This document shows positions 42,198 through 51,830 of a stretch of 64,000 nucleotides of DNA, piece after piece. Made by a program: the position numbers and the translations under genes. The notes below the pieces were generated by a model, which was not told the origin of the DNA, searched no databases, and worked only from the letters and a program-made list of their open reading frames with translations. The stretch is from Pseudomonas sp. MYb185 (GTDB taxonomy: Bacteria; Pseudomonadota; Gammaproteobacteria; Pseudomonadales; Pseudomonadaceae), in NCBI RefSeq assembly GCF_002979975.1, contig NZ_PCQD01000002.1, forward strand, positions 186,001 through 250,000, written 5' to 3'. Each line of letters begins with the position of its first letter. Positions within the stretch are counted from its first letter, which is position 1.

Positions 42198-42602
42198 ATG
42201 ACCGAGCAAGAACTGCTTCAACAGCCCTCCGATGCCTACATGAACGACCAGCAACAGGCGTTCTTCCGCGAGCTACTGCTGGCCGAGCGGCGCGATCTAC
42301 AGACACGTATTGCCAATGAGTTCGACGGGCTCCGCCACCACGAGCCAAGCAGCGATCCCGCTGACGTCGGCAGCGCGGAAGAGCAACGCCAATGGCAACT
42401 GCGGATGCTCGAGCGCGAAAAGAAGCTGCTCGACAAGATCGACCAGGCGCTGGAACGGCTGGCCCGTGGTGAATACGGCTGGTGCGAGGAAACCGGCGAA
42501 CCGATCGGCCTTCGCCGATTGCTGCTGCGCCCTACCGCCACGCTGTGCATCGATGCCAAGGAGCGGCAGGAAAAGAAAGAAAAACATCAACGTGATACCT
42601 GA
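42198..42602 (+). CDS. dksA2: zinc-independent DksA paralogue (DksA2)
   Basis: 134 aa. The coiled-coil region (FFRELLLAERRDLQ; DPADVGSAEEQRQW, with the tip acidic residues) and the globular domain are DksA-like. The zinc-finger positions read Cys96, Thr99, Cys117, Ala120 instead of four Cys (GWCEETGEPIGLRRLL; TLCIDAKE). This is the hallmark of P. aeruginosa DksA2, which replaces DksA with ppGpp at RNA polymerase when zinc is scarce. The ATG at 42198 is chosen over 42186 by similarity to that N-terminus. A Zur box precedes it; the CobW gene follows after 9 bp. Confidence 0.94.
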   Translation: MTEQELLQQPSDAYMNDQQQAFFRELLLAERRDLQTRIANEFDGLRHHEPSSDPADVGSAEEQRQWQLRMLEREKKLLDKIDQALERLARGEYGWCEETGEPIGLRRLLLRPTATLCIDAKERQEKKEKHQRDT

Positions 42603-42611
42603 GGCTTGCCA

Positions 42612-43817
42612 ATGACTGATCGACTCCCTGTCACCGTGCTGTCCGGCTTTCTTGGCGCCGGCAAGAGCACGCTGCTCAACCATGTACTGAAGAATCGCGA
42701 GAACCGCCGCGTCGCGGTGATCGTCAACGACATGAGCGAAATCAACATCGACGGCAGCGAAGTGCAGCGCGATGTGAGCTTGAATCGTGCCGAAGAGAAG
42801 CTGGTGGAAATGAGCAATGGCTGCATCTGCTGCACCCTGCGCGAAGACCTGCTGGAAGAAGTCAGCCGGCTGGCGCGGGATGGGCGGTTCGACTATCTGC
42901 TGATCGAATCCACCGGCATCTCCGAGCCACTGCCGGTGGCCGAGACCTTTACCTTCCGCGACGAGCAAGGTCGCAGCCTGTCTGATCTGGCGCGCCTGGA
43001 CACCATGGTCACCGTGGTCGATGGCGTCAACTTCCTGTGCGATTTCCATGAATCGCAGAGCCTGGCCAGCCGTGGCGAGACCCTCGGGGAGGAAGACGAA
43101 CGCTCGATCACCGACCTGCTGATCGAGCAGGTAGAGTTCGCCGATGTGATTCTGATCAGCAAGATCGACCTGATCTCCAGCGCCGAACGCGAGGAACTGA
43201 TGGCGATCCTGCGTGGCCTCAACACCCATGCGGAGATCCTGCCGATCAGCATGGGGCAGGTGCCTCTGGAGAGAATCCTGGATACCGGCCGCTTCGATTT
43301 CGAGCGTGCTGCACAGGCACCGGGCTGGCTCAAGGAATTGCGTGGCGAGCACGTGCCGGAAAGCGAAGAGTATGGCATCGCGTCCACCGCCTACCGTGCC
43401 CGCCGGCCGTTCCACCCACAGCGCTTCTACGAGTTCCTTACCCGCCCCTGGGATAACGGCAGGTTGCTGCGTTCGAAGGGCTATTTCTGGCTGGCCAGTA
43501 AATACCGCGACGCCGGCAGCTGGTCTCAGGCCGGTGGCCTGATGCGCCATGGCCTTGCGGGGCGTTGGTGGCGCTTCGTACCGAAGGCACAGTGGCCGCA
43601 GGATGACGAGGGATTGCAGACGGTCCTCGAACACTGGCATGACCAGGCCGGCGACTGCCGGCAGGAGCTGGTATTCATCGGCCAGAACATCGATTTTGCA
43701 CAACTGACCAGCGAACTGGATGCCTGCCTGCTGGATGACCAGGAAATGGCCGCAGGTGTGCAGGCCTGGGAGCAGTTGCCCGATCCGTTTGGTGCTTGGC
43801 ACGACAATACCGCCTGA
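42612..43817 (+). CDS. zigA: CobW/COG0523 GTPase, ZigA-like zinc metallochaperone
   Basis: 401 aa. The GTP-binding P-loop [16 protein letters not shown] (residues 11-26), metal-binding [11 protein letters not shown] (CxCC), ESTGISEP and SKID are in order. The CobW C-terminal domain is present ([11 protein letters not shown]). COG0523 G3E GTPases under Zur control deliver zinc to client enzymes during zinc limitation. The ATG at 42612 follows GAGG by 7 nt. Pairing with dksA2 supports a zinc rather than a cobalamin role. Confidence 0.92.
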   Translation: MTDRLPVTVLSGFLGAGKSTLLNHVLKNRENRRVAVIVNDMSEINIDGSEVQRDVSLNRAEEKLVEMSNGCICCTLREDLLEEVSRLARDGRFDYLLIESTGISEPLPVAETFTFRDEQGRSLSDLARLDTMVTVVDGVNFLCDFHESQSLASRGETLGEEDERSITDLLIEQVEFADVILISKIDLISSAEREELMAILRGLNTHAEILPISMGQVPLERILDTGRFDFERAAQAPGWLKELRGEHVPESEEYGIASTAYRARRPFHPQRFYEFLTRPWDNGRLLRSKGYFWLASKYRDAGSWSQAGGLMRHGLAGRWWRFVPKAQWPQDDEGLQTVLEHWHDQAGDCRQELVFIGQNIDFAQLTSELDACLLDDQEMAAGVQAWEQLPDPFGAWHDNTA

Positions 43818-43919
43818 TACGGTCCTCATCATTGCAGACTCGCCAGTCACCGCTATCTTGTTACACTGCCAGACTGCGCCGGTTCTGCCCGGCTGACTTC
43901 AACCGATGAGGACTCTTCA

Positions 43920-44609
43920 ATGAGCGAGCTGGTTTCCTACAGTTTTTCCGATGGTATCGCCCGGCTGGGCCTGGACAACGGCAAGGTCAATGCCCTTTCG
44001 CCGGCCTTGTTCGAGGCCTTCCATGCGGCGCTGGACCGGGCCGAGCAGGATCGGGCAGTAGTGGTGATCAGCGGCAAGCCAGGCATCTTTTCCGGCGGCT
44101 ATGATCTGCAGGTGATGACCTCCAGCCCCGCAGCCGCCAGGGAGCTGGTCGCCACCGGCTCGACCCTGTCCCGCCGGCTGCTGGCCCATCCGTACCCGGT
44201 GGTGGCGGTCTGTACCGGTCATGCAATTGCCAAAGGTGCCTTCCTGCTGCTGTCGGCCGATTATCGCATCGGTGCGGAAGGTCCATTCAAGATCGGCCTC
44301 AACGAAGTGGCCATCGGCATGACCATGCACCACGTCGGTATCGAGCTGGCCCGCGCAAGACTGACCCACAGCGCCTTCACCCGTTCGGTGATCAATGCCG
44401 AGCTGTTCTCGCCGACCGATGCGGTTACCGCAGGCTTCCTGGACCGGGTGGTGGCTGCCGAGGAGCTGGAAAGCGAAGCCATGGCCATGGCTGCTCAGTT
44501 GACCAAGCTGAACATGACCGCCCATCGCAACACCAAGCTGAAAAGCCGGCGTGCGCTGCTGGAGCTACTCGATCAATCCATCACTGAAGACAAGCAGCAC
44601 GATCTCTGA
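43920..44609 (+). CDS. crotonase/enoyl-CoA hydratase family protein
   Basis: 229 aa, slightly short for the family. The oxyanion-hole segments are visible: KPGIFSGGYDLQVM and CTGHAIAKGAFLLLSADYRI. Pro/Glu residues used by classical hydratases are not clearly in place (NEVAIGMTMHHVG), so isomerase or hydrolase activity is equally possible. GAGGA precedes the ATG. The next gene starts on the stop codon (TGATG). Confidence 0.88.
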   Translation: MSELVSYSFSDGIARLGLDNGKVNALSPALFEAFHAALDRAEQDRAVVVISGKPGIFSGGYDLQVMTSSPAAARELVATGSTLSRRLLAHPYPVVAVCTGHAIAKGAFLLLSADYRIGAEGPFKIGLNEVAIGMTMHHVGIELARARLTHSAFTRSVINAELFSPTDAVTAGFLDRVVAAEELESEAMAMAAQLTKLNMTAHRNTKLKSRRALLELLDQSITEDKQHDL

Positions 44610-45673
44610 TGGATTCGATCACCCAGGCGGTGCTCGGCGCCTCGGTCCAGGGCGCCCTGCTGGGGCGCTGGCAGGGCCGGCGTGCGCTGCTGTACGGCGC
44701 CATGCTGGGCACACTGCCGGACCTGGATGTGGTGTTGGATTATGGCGACGCGGTGGCCAACATGACCTACCACCGCGGGTTCAGCCATTCGCTGCTGGTG
44801 ACCAGCCTGCTCAGTGTGCTGCTGGCCTGGCTGATCCGGCGCTGGCGGCCGCACCCGGGCTATAGCGCCTTGCGCCTGTGGTTGTGCATCTGGCTGGTGT
44901 TGACCACGCACATCGTGCTGGATGCCTTCACCGCCTATGGCACCCAATTGCTGTGGCCCTTGCCAACATCGCCGGTGGCGATCTCCAGTATTTTCATCAT
45001 CGACCCGCTGTATACCCTGCCGCTGTTGCTGGCGGTGGCTGCCGGGCTGGTGATCGGTCTGGGCAAGCGCGCCGGTGTGCGCCTGCAATATGCCGCCCTG
45101 GCCCTCAGCAGTCTGTATCTGCTCAGCACCCTGGCCGGCAAGCACATGGCCGAGCAACGACTGGAACAGGCACTGGCCACGACCGGCATCCAGGCGCAGG
45201 CCACCTTCAGTTCACCGACGCCCTTCAATACCGTGCTGTGGCGCGTGGTGGCGGTGGATGGCGACGATTACTACGAGGGACTGGTGAGCTGGTTCGATAC
45301 CCAGCCACCGACGCTTGAGCGCTTGCCACGGCGGGCCAGCGAAGCGCACAGCGCCTTGCGGGACTCGCCCCAGCATCAGCGCCTGCGCTGGTTCAGTGGG
45401 GATCTGCTGCGCTATGACCTGATCGATGATCACTGGGTGGTAACCGATCTGCGCCTGGGCATGACCGGTTATCATCCGTTCCGCTTTGCCCTGGCAGAGT
45501 TGCAGCCGCAGGCAGCGCAGCCCCAACTGATCGACGTCACCGAGCTATGGCCAGTGCCCAAGGCAGACCTGTCCGCTCTTGGCCTGCTGCACCGCCGGGC
45601 ACTGGATGAAAGCTACCCGGTGTCCATGGGCCGGCTGGCCGAAAGCCTGGCGCTGTCTCCCGCAACGCCCTGA
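44609..45673 (+). CDS. YdjM/YbcI-type membrane-bound metal-dependent hydrolase (DUF457)
   Basis: 354 aa. The first 190 residues hold four to five helices with the family motifs MDSITQAVLGASVQGALLGR, GTLPDLDVVLDYGD, YHRGFSHSL and HIVLDAFTAYGTQLLWP, which give clustered His/Asp. The remaining soluble part is less conserved. Its substrate is unknown. Translation is coupled to the crotonase gene. Confidence 0.88.
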   Translation: MDSITQAVLGASVQGALLGRWQGRRALLYGAMLGTLPDLDVVLDYGDAVANMTYHRGFSHSLLVTSLLSVLLAWLIRRWRPHPGYSALRLWLCIWLVLTTHIVLDAFTAYGTQLLWPLPTSPVAISSIFIIDPLYTLPLLLAVAAGLVIGLGKRAGVRLQYAALALSSLYLLSTLAGKHMAEQRLEQALATTGIQAQATFSSPTPFNTVLWRVVAVDGDDYYEGLVSWFDTQPPTLERLPRRASEAHSALRDSPQHQRLRWFSGDLLRYDLIDDHWVVTDLRLGMTGYHPFRFALAELQPQAAQPQLIDVTELWPVPKADLSALGLLHRRALDESYPVSMGRLAESLALSPATP

Positions 45674-45697
45674 CCCTCTGCCAGCGATGGAGCCAGG

Positions 45698-46798
45698 CTA
45701 ACGTGATCGCTGGCTGCTGATCAGCACGGTGGCGGTATCGCCCTCGTGCACCCACTCGCGCCAGATGGCGAGCAGCAATGCCATCAGTACCGGGCCAACG
45801 AACAGGCCAACCAGCCCCATGGTCGTCACCCCACCGATCAGACCGAAGAAGGTCAGCAGGAACGGCAGCTTGATTGGACCACCAACCAGCGAAGGGCGAA
45901 TGGTCTTGTCGACAATGAACAGCTCGACAGAGCCCCAGATGAACAGCCCGACCCCGGCCACGGTACTACCGCTGCCCACCAGATACAGCGACACCAGGGT
46001 GAAGGCCAGCGGCGCACCGCCGGGAATCAGCGCCATGACACCGGTGATCAGCCCCAGGGCCACCGGCGACGGCACCCCGGCCACCCAGTAGGCGATGCCC
46101 AGTATAATGCCCTCACCAATGGCGATCAGGCCCATACCGATCACCGTGGCGGTAACGGTGGCCGGGACCATCCGCGAGAAACGCTGCCAGCGTGTCGGCA
46201 GCACCTCTTCACCCACGCGGTCGATCTGCGCCACCAGCAGATGCCCGTCACGGTACAGGAAGAACAGCGTTATCAGCATGAACAACAGCGCCAGGGCCAG
46301 GGAAAAGGCCTTGCCGCCCATGGTCATGATCACCCGGGAAATATTGCCCAGGTGCTGACCACTGGCCATCTGGATGATCTCGCTGATCGCATGCGGGTGG
46401 TTCAGGTACTCATTCCACTGTTCTGCCAACCAGCTGCCCACCAACGGCAGCGCAGCGATCCAGCCCGGTACGGCGGCACCATCGCGATTGGCCTCCACCA
46501 ACCAGGCCATCCAGCTCTGGGCCTCCTCCAGGGCAAAGGAGAAGGCCATGGTCAGCGGTACGATCAATACCCCCAGAATCAGCAGGATGGCGATCGCCGC
46601 CGCCAGGGTCCGACGCCTGCCACACAACTGCAGCAGACGCTGATACAGCGTCCAGGTGGCGAAGGCGATGATCAGTGCCGCCAGCACCGGCACGATGAAG
46701 CCATGGAAAAAATAGATCCCGGCGATGATGACCAGGAATAACAACCAGCGCGCCGTAGAATGGGACGGCATGATCGATGGGGGTGGGGTTGTACTCAT
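45698..46798 (-). CDS. AI-2E family transporter
   Basis: 366 aa with seven to eight helices. The motifs ALLFMLITLFFLYRDG and ITGVMALIPGGAPLAFTLVS are typical of the PerM/TqsA family. Transport substrates are rarely known. AGGGAG lies before the ATG. The gene converges with the DUF457 gene, leaving 24 bp. Confidence 0.9.
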   Translation of the reverse strand: MSTTPPPSIMPSHSTARWLLFLVIIAGIYFFHGFIVPVLAALIIAFATWTLYQRLLQLCGRRRTLAAAIAILLILGVLIVPLTMAFSFALEEAQSWMAWLVEANRDGAAVPGWIAALPLVGSWLAEQWNEYLNHPHAISEIIQMASGQHLGNISRVIMTMGGKAFSLALALLFMLITLFFLYRDGHLLVAQIDRVGEEVLPTRWQRFSRMVPATVTATVIGMGLIAIGEGIILGIAYWVAGVPSPVALGLITGVMALIPGGAPLAFTLVSLYLVGSGSTVAGVGLFIWGSVELFIVDKTIRPSLVGGPIKLPFLLTFFGLIGGVTTMGLVGLFVGPVLMALLLAIWREWVHEGDTATVLISSQRSR

Positions 46799-47020
46799 AG
46801 GCTCCCTTCATTGTCCGTTGATAGCCTCGGCCTGAAGTCCGCGATGCTTGCCCATCATAGCAGTACGTTGCGCACCGGCAGCGGGAATACTTTTACAGGC
46901 TGTAATATCGCGCCGTCGCCGCGCCAGCCATAAGCCCGCCTGATACTCGGTATGGCGCGCATCCTATCGCATCCTCTGCAATAATGGCGCGGTTTGCCCG
47001 CTACCAGGATATTCGACCCG

Positions 47021-48223
47021 ATGGCAGTCCCTACCCAGAAAATCCGCGTTTCTCTCGCCATGGGAAGCTGCCTGCTGGCGATCTTCACCACCATTCTCGC
47101 CAGCCATATGCCGACGCCGCTGTATGCGGTCTGGCAACAGAGCTGGGGGTTTTCCGACACCGCGCTGACGGCGGTGTTCTCCGTGTATGTACTGGGCGTG
47201 GTGGTGACGCTGCTGAGCATGGGCTCGTTGTCTGACCAGTTGGGCCGGCGGCAGATGCTGGTGCCGGGGCTGCTGTTCATCCTGTCCGGGTCGATCACCT
47301 TCATGCTGGCCAGCGACATCTATCAATTGGGGACCGCCCGGCTGTTGACCGGCATCGGCACCGGCATGGTCACCGGCGCGGCGACCGCGGCGGTGATCGA
47401 GCTGGAACCGGATGGCAACTGGACCCGCAGCGCCGCCCTGGCCGCACTCGCCTTCACCCTGGGCGCAGCCACCGGCCCGACCATCAGCTCCCTGGCGTTG
47501 CGCTGGACCAGTCATGCCGAAGCCTGGCCCTTCCTGGTCGTGGTGACGCTCTGCATCCTGTGTATCACCCTGCTGCTGCGCGCGCCCTGGCCGGCCGGTC
47601 TGGGGCAGCGCCAGCATGACTTTCGTCTACGGGCCTGGCGACCGACACCGCTCAAGGTGCCGCGTCCGCTGCTGGGCACCTTCTTCTTCGCCGCGGCAGC
47701 CATCTGCCTGGCCTGGTCCACCGGCAGCCTGTATTCCTCGCTGGGGCCGTCCATGGCACGGGAGCTGGTCGGGGTCAGCGACCGGGCACTGGCCGGACTA
47801 TTCGCCGCTGGCTGGCAACTGGTCGCCGGGATCAGCCAGTTTGCCTGCCAACGCCAGCCGCTCAACCGCCTGATCCTTGCCGGGCCGGGTCTGCTGATCG
47901 GCGGCCTGGCGGCCATGGCCGCCGCCGTGCTGCTGGCGTCGGTCTGGTTGTTCATCCTGGCGACCCTGGCCACCGCCATGGGTGCCGGCGCCATCGGCGT
48001 GATCGCCACGGTGACCATTGCCCGCTCGGCACCACCTGCCGAACGCGGCAGCATGACCTCGGCATTCTATCTGGCCGCCTACCTGACCATGGCCACCGTG
48101 GTACTGGGGATAGGTTTTGCCAGCGATTACGTGGGTCTGGTGAACAGCATGCTGGGCTTCACCGTACTGATATCGCTGGCCGCACTGGGCCTGATGCTGG
48201 CGCGCCGGCGGACTCAGCCATAG
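47021..48223 (+). CDS. MFS transporter
   Basis: 400 aa with about twelve helices. The MFS motif between helices 2 and 3 is SLSDQLGRRQM. The second half contains a short loop at FACQRQPLNRL. Drug/metabolite efflux is the commonest role of such short MFS proteins, but the substrate is not deducible. The ATG at 47021 is preferred to a TTG at 46994; AGGAT lies about 10 nt upstream. Confidence 0.88.
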   Translation: MAVPTQKIRVSLAMGSCLLAIFTTILASHMPTPLYAVWQQSWGFSDTALTAVFSVYVLGVVVTLLSMGSLSDQLGRRQMLVPGLLFILSGSITFMLASDIYQLGTARLLTGIGTGMVTGAATAAVIELEPDGNWTRSAALAALAFTLGAATGPTISSLALRWTSHAEAWPFLVVVTLCILCITLLLRAPWPAGLGQRQHDFRLRAWRPTPLKVPRPLLGTFFFAAAAICLAWSTGSLYSSLGPSMARELVGVSDRALAGLFAAGWQLVAGISQFACQRQPLNRLILAGPGLLIGGLAAMAAAVLLASVWLFILATLATAMGAGAIGVIATVTIARSAPPAERGSMTSAFYLAAYLTMATVVLGIGFASDYVGLVNSMLGFTVLISLAALGLMLARRRTQP

Positions 48224-48247
48224 CGCCAGTGGCAGATTGCGGAGCCG

Positions 48248-51200
48248 TCAGAGGCTGACATAGCGGCTGATCAGCGCCCTCAGCGCCGCCGGCTTCACCG
48301 GCTTGGGCAGATAATCCAGGCCGTGCAGGCGAATCCGCGTAACCAGCTCATTACGGCCATCGGCACTGATGACCACCCCAGGCAGGTCCGGGTTGATCTG
48401 CTCCCGCAGCCAGGCCATCAGCTCCAGGCCGGTATCGCCGTCATCCAGGTGGTAGTCGGCCAGCACCAGCTCCGGTGTGAACCCCGCCGCCAGCACCGCC
48501 TCGACTTCACTGCGGTCACGGGCCACCGCGACATTGCACTGCCAGCGACTGAGCAGGCTCTGCATACCGGTGAGGATGGTCGCCTCATTGTCGATGCACA
48601 GCACCTGCGCGCCGCTCAACATCGGCGCATGGGACTGGTGCGTAGCGCGCGGATGGCGATCGTAGCGGGCGATCGGCACCGTCACACTGAACACACTGCC
48701 ATGCCCAGGCCAGGAGCGTACCGACAACTCGTGCCCGAGCACACGGCACAGACCGTCGGCAATCGCCAGTCCCAGCCCCAACCCCTTCTCGGCCTGGGTA
48801 CGATGGTTGTCCAGGCGCTTGAACTCCTCGAAGATGGTCTGCAGCTTGTCCCGCGGAATACCCGGGCCCTGATCCCATACCTCGATACGCACGCTGTCCG
48901 GCAGGCGGCGCATGCCCAGTACCACCCGGGAGTTGCCGGCATAGCGGAAGGCGTTGGTGAGGAAGTTCTGCAGCACCCGGCGCAGCAGGCGGATATCGCT
49001 GCGCACCCGCAGGCGGCTGCTGTGTACCCGCAGATCCACGCCCCGCTCGGTGGCCAGGGCGCCGAATTCGATGCGCAGCGGCTCGATCAACTCGGTCAGC
49101 ACGAAATCGCTCCACTCCGGGGTGAAGCGTCCTGATTCCAGGCGCGACAGGTCGAGCAGATCCGAGATCAGGTCCTCCGCCGAACGCAGCGAAGTATCCA
49201 GATGGCGCACCAGCTCCTGGGCTTCGGCCGGCAGATGCGGCTGGTGGGCCAGCGACGCCGAGAACAGCCGGGCCGCATTCATCGGCTGCATCAGGTCATG
49301 GCTGACAGCGGTCAGAAAGCGGCTCTTCGACTGGCTGGTCTGCTCGGTCTGGGCCTTGGCCTGGAACAGCGCCTCGTTCAGTTCGGACAATTCCCGGGTA
49401 CGCTCGACCACCCGCTGCTCGAGCCCCTCGTTGGACTCCTTGAGCGCCCGCTCGGCTTCGCGGAAGGCGGTGATGTCGGTGAAACTCATGACAAAGCCGC
49501 CGCCGGGCATCGGGTTGCCGATGATCTCGATCACCCGGCCATTGGGGAACAATCGCTCGGAGCGGTGCGCAGTGCCCCGGCGCATCCAGTTGACCCGCTT
49601 GTCCACATGCATCTGCGGGTTACCCGGGCCACACAGGCCACGCCGCGCGTTGCACAGGATCAGATCGGCGATCGGCCGACCGATGGTGATCAACCCTTCC
49701 GGGTACTGGAACATCTCCAGATAGCGGTGGTTCCAGGCCACCAGGCGCAGTTCCTTGTCCACCACGCTGATGCCCTGGGTGATGTTCTCGATCGCCCCCT
49801 GCAGCAACCCACGGTTGAACTGCAGCACCTCCGAGGCCTCGTCGACGATGCGCACCACATCCTCGAAGTGCATGTCCCGGCCTTCGATCGCCGCCTTTAC
49901 CACTACCCGCGCCGAGGACGCGCCCAATACCCCGGCGAGCAGGCGCTCGGTCTGGGTGATCCAGCTGCTGTCGGCCACCTGCCCCGGGTTGAAGGCCACA
50001 TCCTGCGCCTCGGCAAAGCGCTCGAAACCAGCCCTGGCACGCTCTTCACCGACGAAGCGCGAGGCCAGCGTCAACAGGTCGTCCACCGTGACCCGCAGCA
50101 TCGCCCGGCTGGGACCATCGTCCCACTGACCACCATCCAGGCTGACGAAACGACTGGCCTGCCAGTGTTCCAGCACCCGGGTGCGACTGAACAGCGATAC
50201 CAGCACGAACACCATGAAATTGCAGCTCAGTGCAATGATACTGCCCAGCGTCAGGCTGTCGACCGGCAGGCCGAACGCATCGTCGTACATGCCCCGCAGC
50301 ACCGGCCAATCGGTCACACCGACAATATCCAGCAACGGCAGAATCAGCAGGTAGCACCACAGACTGACGCCCACCAGCAGACCGGCGAACACCCCACTGC
50401 GGTTGGCCTGCTTCCAGAACAGCGCGCCGAACATGGCCGGCGCCAATTGCGCGATGGCGGCAAAGGCGATCTGGCCGGTATTGGCCAGGCTGCCGGCCGA
50501 CCCGATCATGCGATACACCACATAGGCCAGCAGCAGGATGATCAGGATACTGCTGCGCCGCACGTTCAGCATCCAGCCACGGAATTCCTCATAGGAACGC
50601 TCGGGCTGGTTCTTGTTGCGCAGCAGCAACGGCAGTACCACGTCGTTGGAGACCATGGTGCTCAACGCAATCGCCGCGACGATGACCATGCCGGTCGCCG
50701 CCGATGCTCCACCAAGGAAGGCCAGCAGTGCCAGCACTGGCCGGCCCTCCATCAGCGGCAGGTTGATGACGTAGGAGTCGGGCAGCAGCGTGGTACCGAA
50801 ATTCAACTGCCCGGCCAGGCTGATCGGTATCACGAACAGCCCAGCCAGCAGCAGGTAGGCAGGAAACACCCAGCGCGCTACCCGCAGGTCACCCGACTGG
50901 ATGTTCTCCACCACCGCCACCTGGAACTGCCGCGGCAGGCAGATGAACGCCAGAATCGCGATAAAGGTCTGGAACAGCAGGTTGACATGCATGGTTTCGC
51001 GCTGCCAGTAATCGGCCAGCTCGGGGCTGTTGCTCGCCCGCTCCAGCAGATCGGTGATACCACCGAACAGGCTGAAGGTAACGAATACGCCAACGGCGAG
51101 AAACGCGAGCAGCTTGACCAGCGACTCGAAGGCGATGGCCAGCATCATGCCCCGGTGGTGCTCGGTGGCATCCAGGCTACGGGTGCCGAACAGGATGGTG

Positions 51201-51724
51201 AACAGCGCCAGCACCAGGGTCACCACCAGCGCGGTATCTTCGGCACTGTGCGCCCCCTCGACCAGCGGCTCGGCGCCTGCGCCGGTCAACAGATTGAACC
51301 CCAGTACGATGCCCTTGAGCTGCAGGGCGATGTAAGGCAGCACGCTGACCAGACACAGGGCCGCCACTATCACGCCCAGGCTTTGCGACTTGCCATAACG
51401 CGAAGCGATGAAGTCGGCGATGGAGGTGATGTTCTCCTGCTTGCTGATCGCCAGCATCCGGGCAATCAGCCGCCAGCCGAGGATGAACAGGATCATCGGG
51501 CCAATGTAGATCGGCAGGAAGTCCCAGACCTGGCCTGCGGCCATGCCTACTGCGCCAAAAAAGGTCCAGCTGGTACACCAGACCGCAAGCGACAGGCTGT
51601 ATACCCAGACCCGCAGGCGCGGCCCGAATTCACCGGTCTGCCGATCGCCCCAGAAGGCGATAGCAAACAGACAGGCCATGTAGATCAGGAATGTGGACGC
51701 AACCAGCCCACCGGAAAGCATCAT
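48248..51724 (-). CDS. crbS: hybrid sensor kinase with SSS-transporter sensor domain, CrbS/MxtR-like
   Basis: 1158 aa. Residues 1-520 form a sodium:solute symporter-like membrane domain (NITSIADFIASRYGKSQSLG). A PAS domain (about 640-770, GISVVDKELRLVAWNHRYLE), a HisKA domain with phospho-His near 807 (AVSHDLMQPMN), an HATPase (NAFRYAGNS; DQGPGIP; GLGLGLAI) and a C-terminal receiver with Asp near 1090 (VLADYHL) follow. This architecture is that of CrbS/MxtR, which controls acetate use (acs). The cognate regulator gene lies just upstream. The start is uncertain between adjacent ATGs at 51724 and 51721 and a TTG at 51733. Confidence 0.9.
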   Translation of the reverse strand: MMLSGGLVASTFLIYMACLFAIAFWGDRQTGEFGPRLRVWVYSLSLAVWCTSWTFFGAVGMAAGQVWDFLPIYIGPMILFILGWRLIARMLAISKQENITSIADFIASRYGKSQSLGVIVAALCLVSVLPYIALQLKGIVLGFNLLTGAGAEPLVEGAHSAEDTALVVTLVLALFTILFGTRSLDATEHHRGMMLAIAFESLVKLLAFLAVGVFVTFSLFGGITDLLERASNSPELADYWQRETMHVNLLFQTFIAILAFICLPRQFQVAVVENIQSGDLRVARWVFPAYLLLAGLFVIPISLAGQLNFGTTLLPDSYVINLPLMEGRPVLALLAFLGGASAATGMVIVAAIALSTMVSNDVVLPLLLRNKNQPERSYEEFRGWMLNVRRSSILIILLLAYVVYRMIGSAGSLANTGQIAFAAIAQLAPAMFGALFWKQANRSGVFAGLLVGVSLWCYLLILPLLDIVGVTDWPVLRGMYDDAFGLPVDSLTLGSIIALSCNFMVFVLVSLFSRTRVLEHWQASRFVSLDGGQWDDGPSRAMLRVTVDDLLTLASRFVGEERARAGFERFAEAQDVAFNPGQVADSSWITQTERLLAGVLGASSARVVVKAAIEGRDMHFEDVVRIVDEASEVLQFNRGLLQGAIENITQGISVVDKELRLVAWNHRYLEMFQYPEGLITIGRPIADLILCNARRGLCGPGNPQMHVDKRVNWMRRGTAHRSERLFPNGRVIEIIGNPMPGGGFVMSFTDITAFREAERALKESNEGLEQRVVERTRELSELNEALFQAKAQTEQTSQSKSRFLTAVSHDLMQPMNAARLFSASLAHQPHLPAEAQELVRHLDTSLRSAEDLISDLLDLSRLESGRFTPEWSDFVLTELIEPLRIEFGALATERGVDLRVHSSRLRVRSDIRLLRRVLQNFLTNAFRYAGNSRVVLGMRRLPDSVRIEVWDQGPGIPRDKLQTIFEEFKRLDNHRTQAEKGLGLGLAIADGLCRVLGHELSVRSWPGHGSVFSVTVPIARYDRHPRATHQSHAPMLSGAQVLCIDNEATILTGMQSLLSRWQCNVAVARDRSEVEAVLAAGFTPELVLADYHLDDGDTGLELMAWLREQINPDLPGVVISADGRNELVTRIRLHGLDYLPKPVKPAALRALISRYVSL

Positions 51725-51830
51725 TGACGGCAATCATCTCGGTATGAAGAATGCGTAGTCTGGCAGGCAGCGTCTCCTTTGCACAGACGCAGCGGCTCAT
51801 ACCTAAGTCGAAGCGCGGCTCAGTTGCCTG

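Noticed and set aside
42612-43817. CobW acting in cobalamin synthesis
   Set aside because: The gene is coupled to dksA2 behind a Zur-like box; zinc chaperone GTPases of COG0523 fit better.
45698-46798. Naming the AI-2E transporter perM
   Set aside because: In Pseudomonas perM is next to purM/DUF2066 and hda; this gene is 44 kb away and is probably a paralogue.
49202-51727. An 841-codon open frame on the plus strand opposite the CrbS-like gene
   Set aside because: Same effect of GC-rich codon bias; Gln/Arg/His-rich and without motifs, while the minus strand encodes a full kinase.
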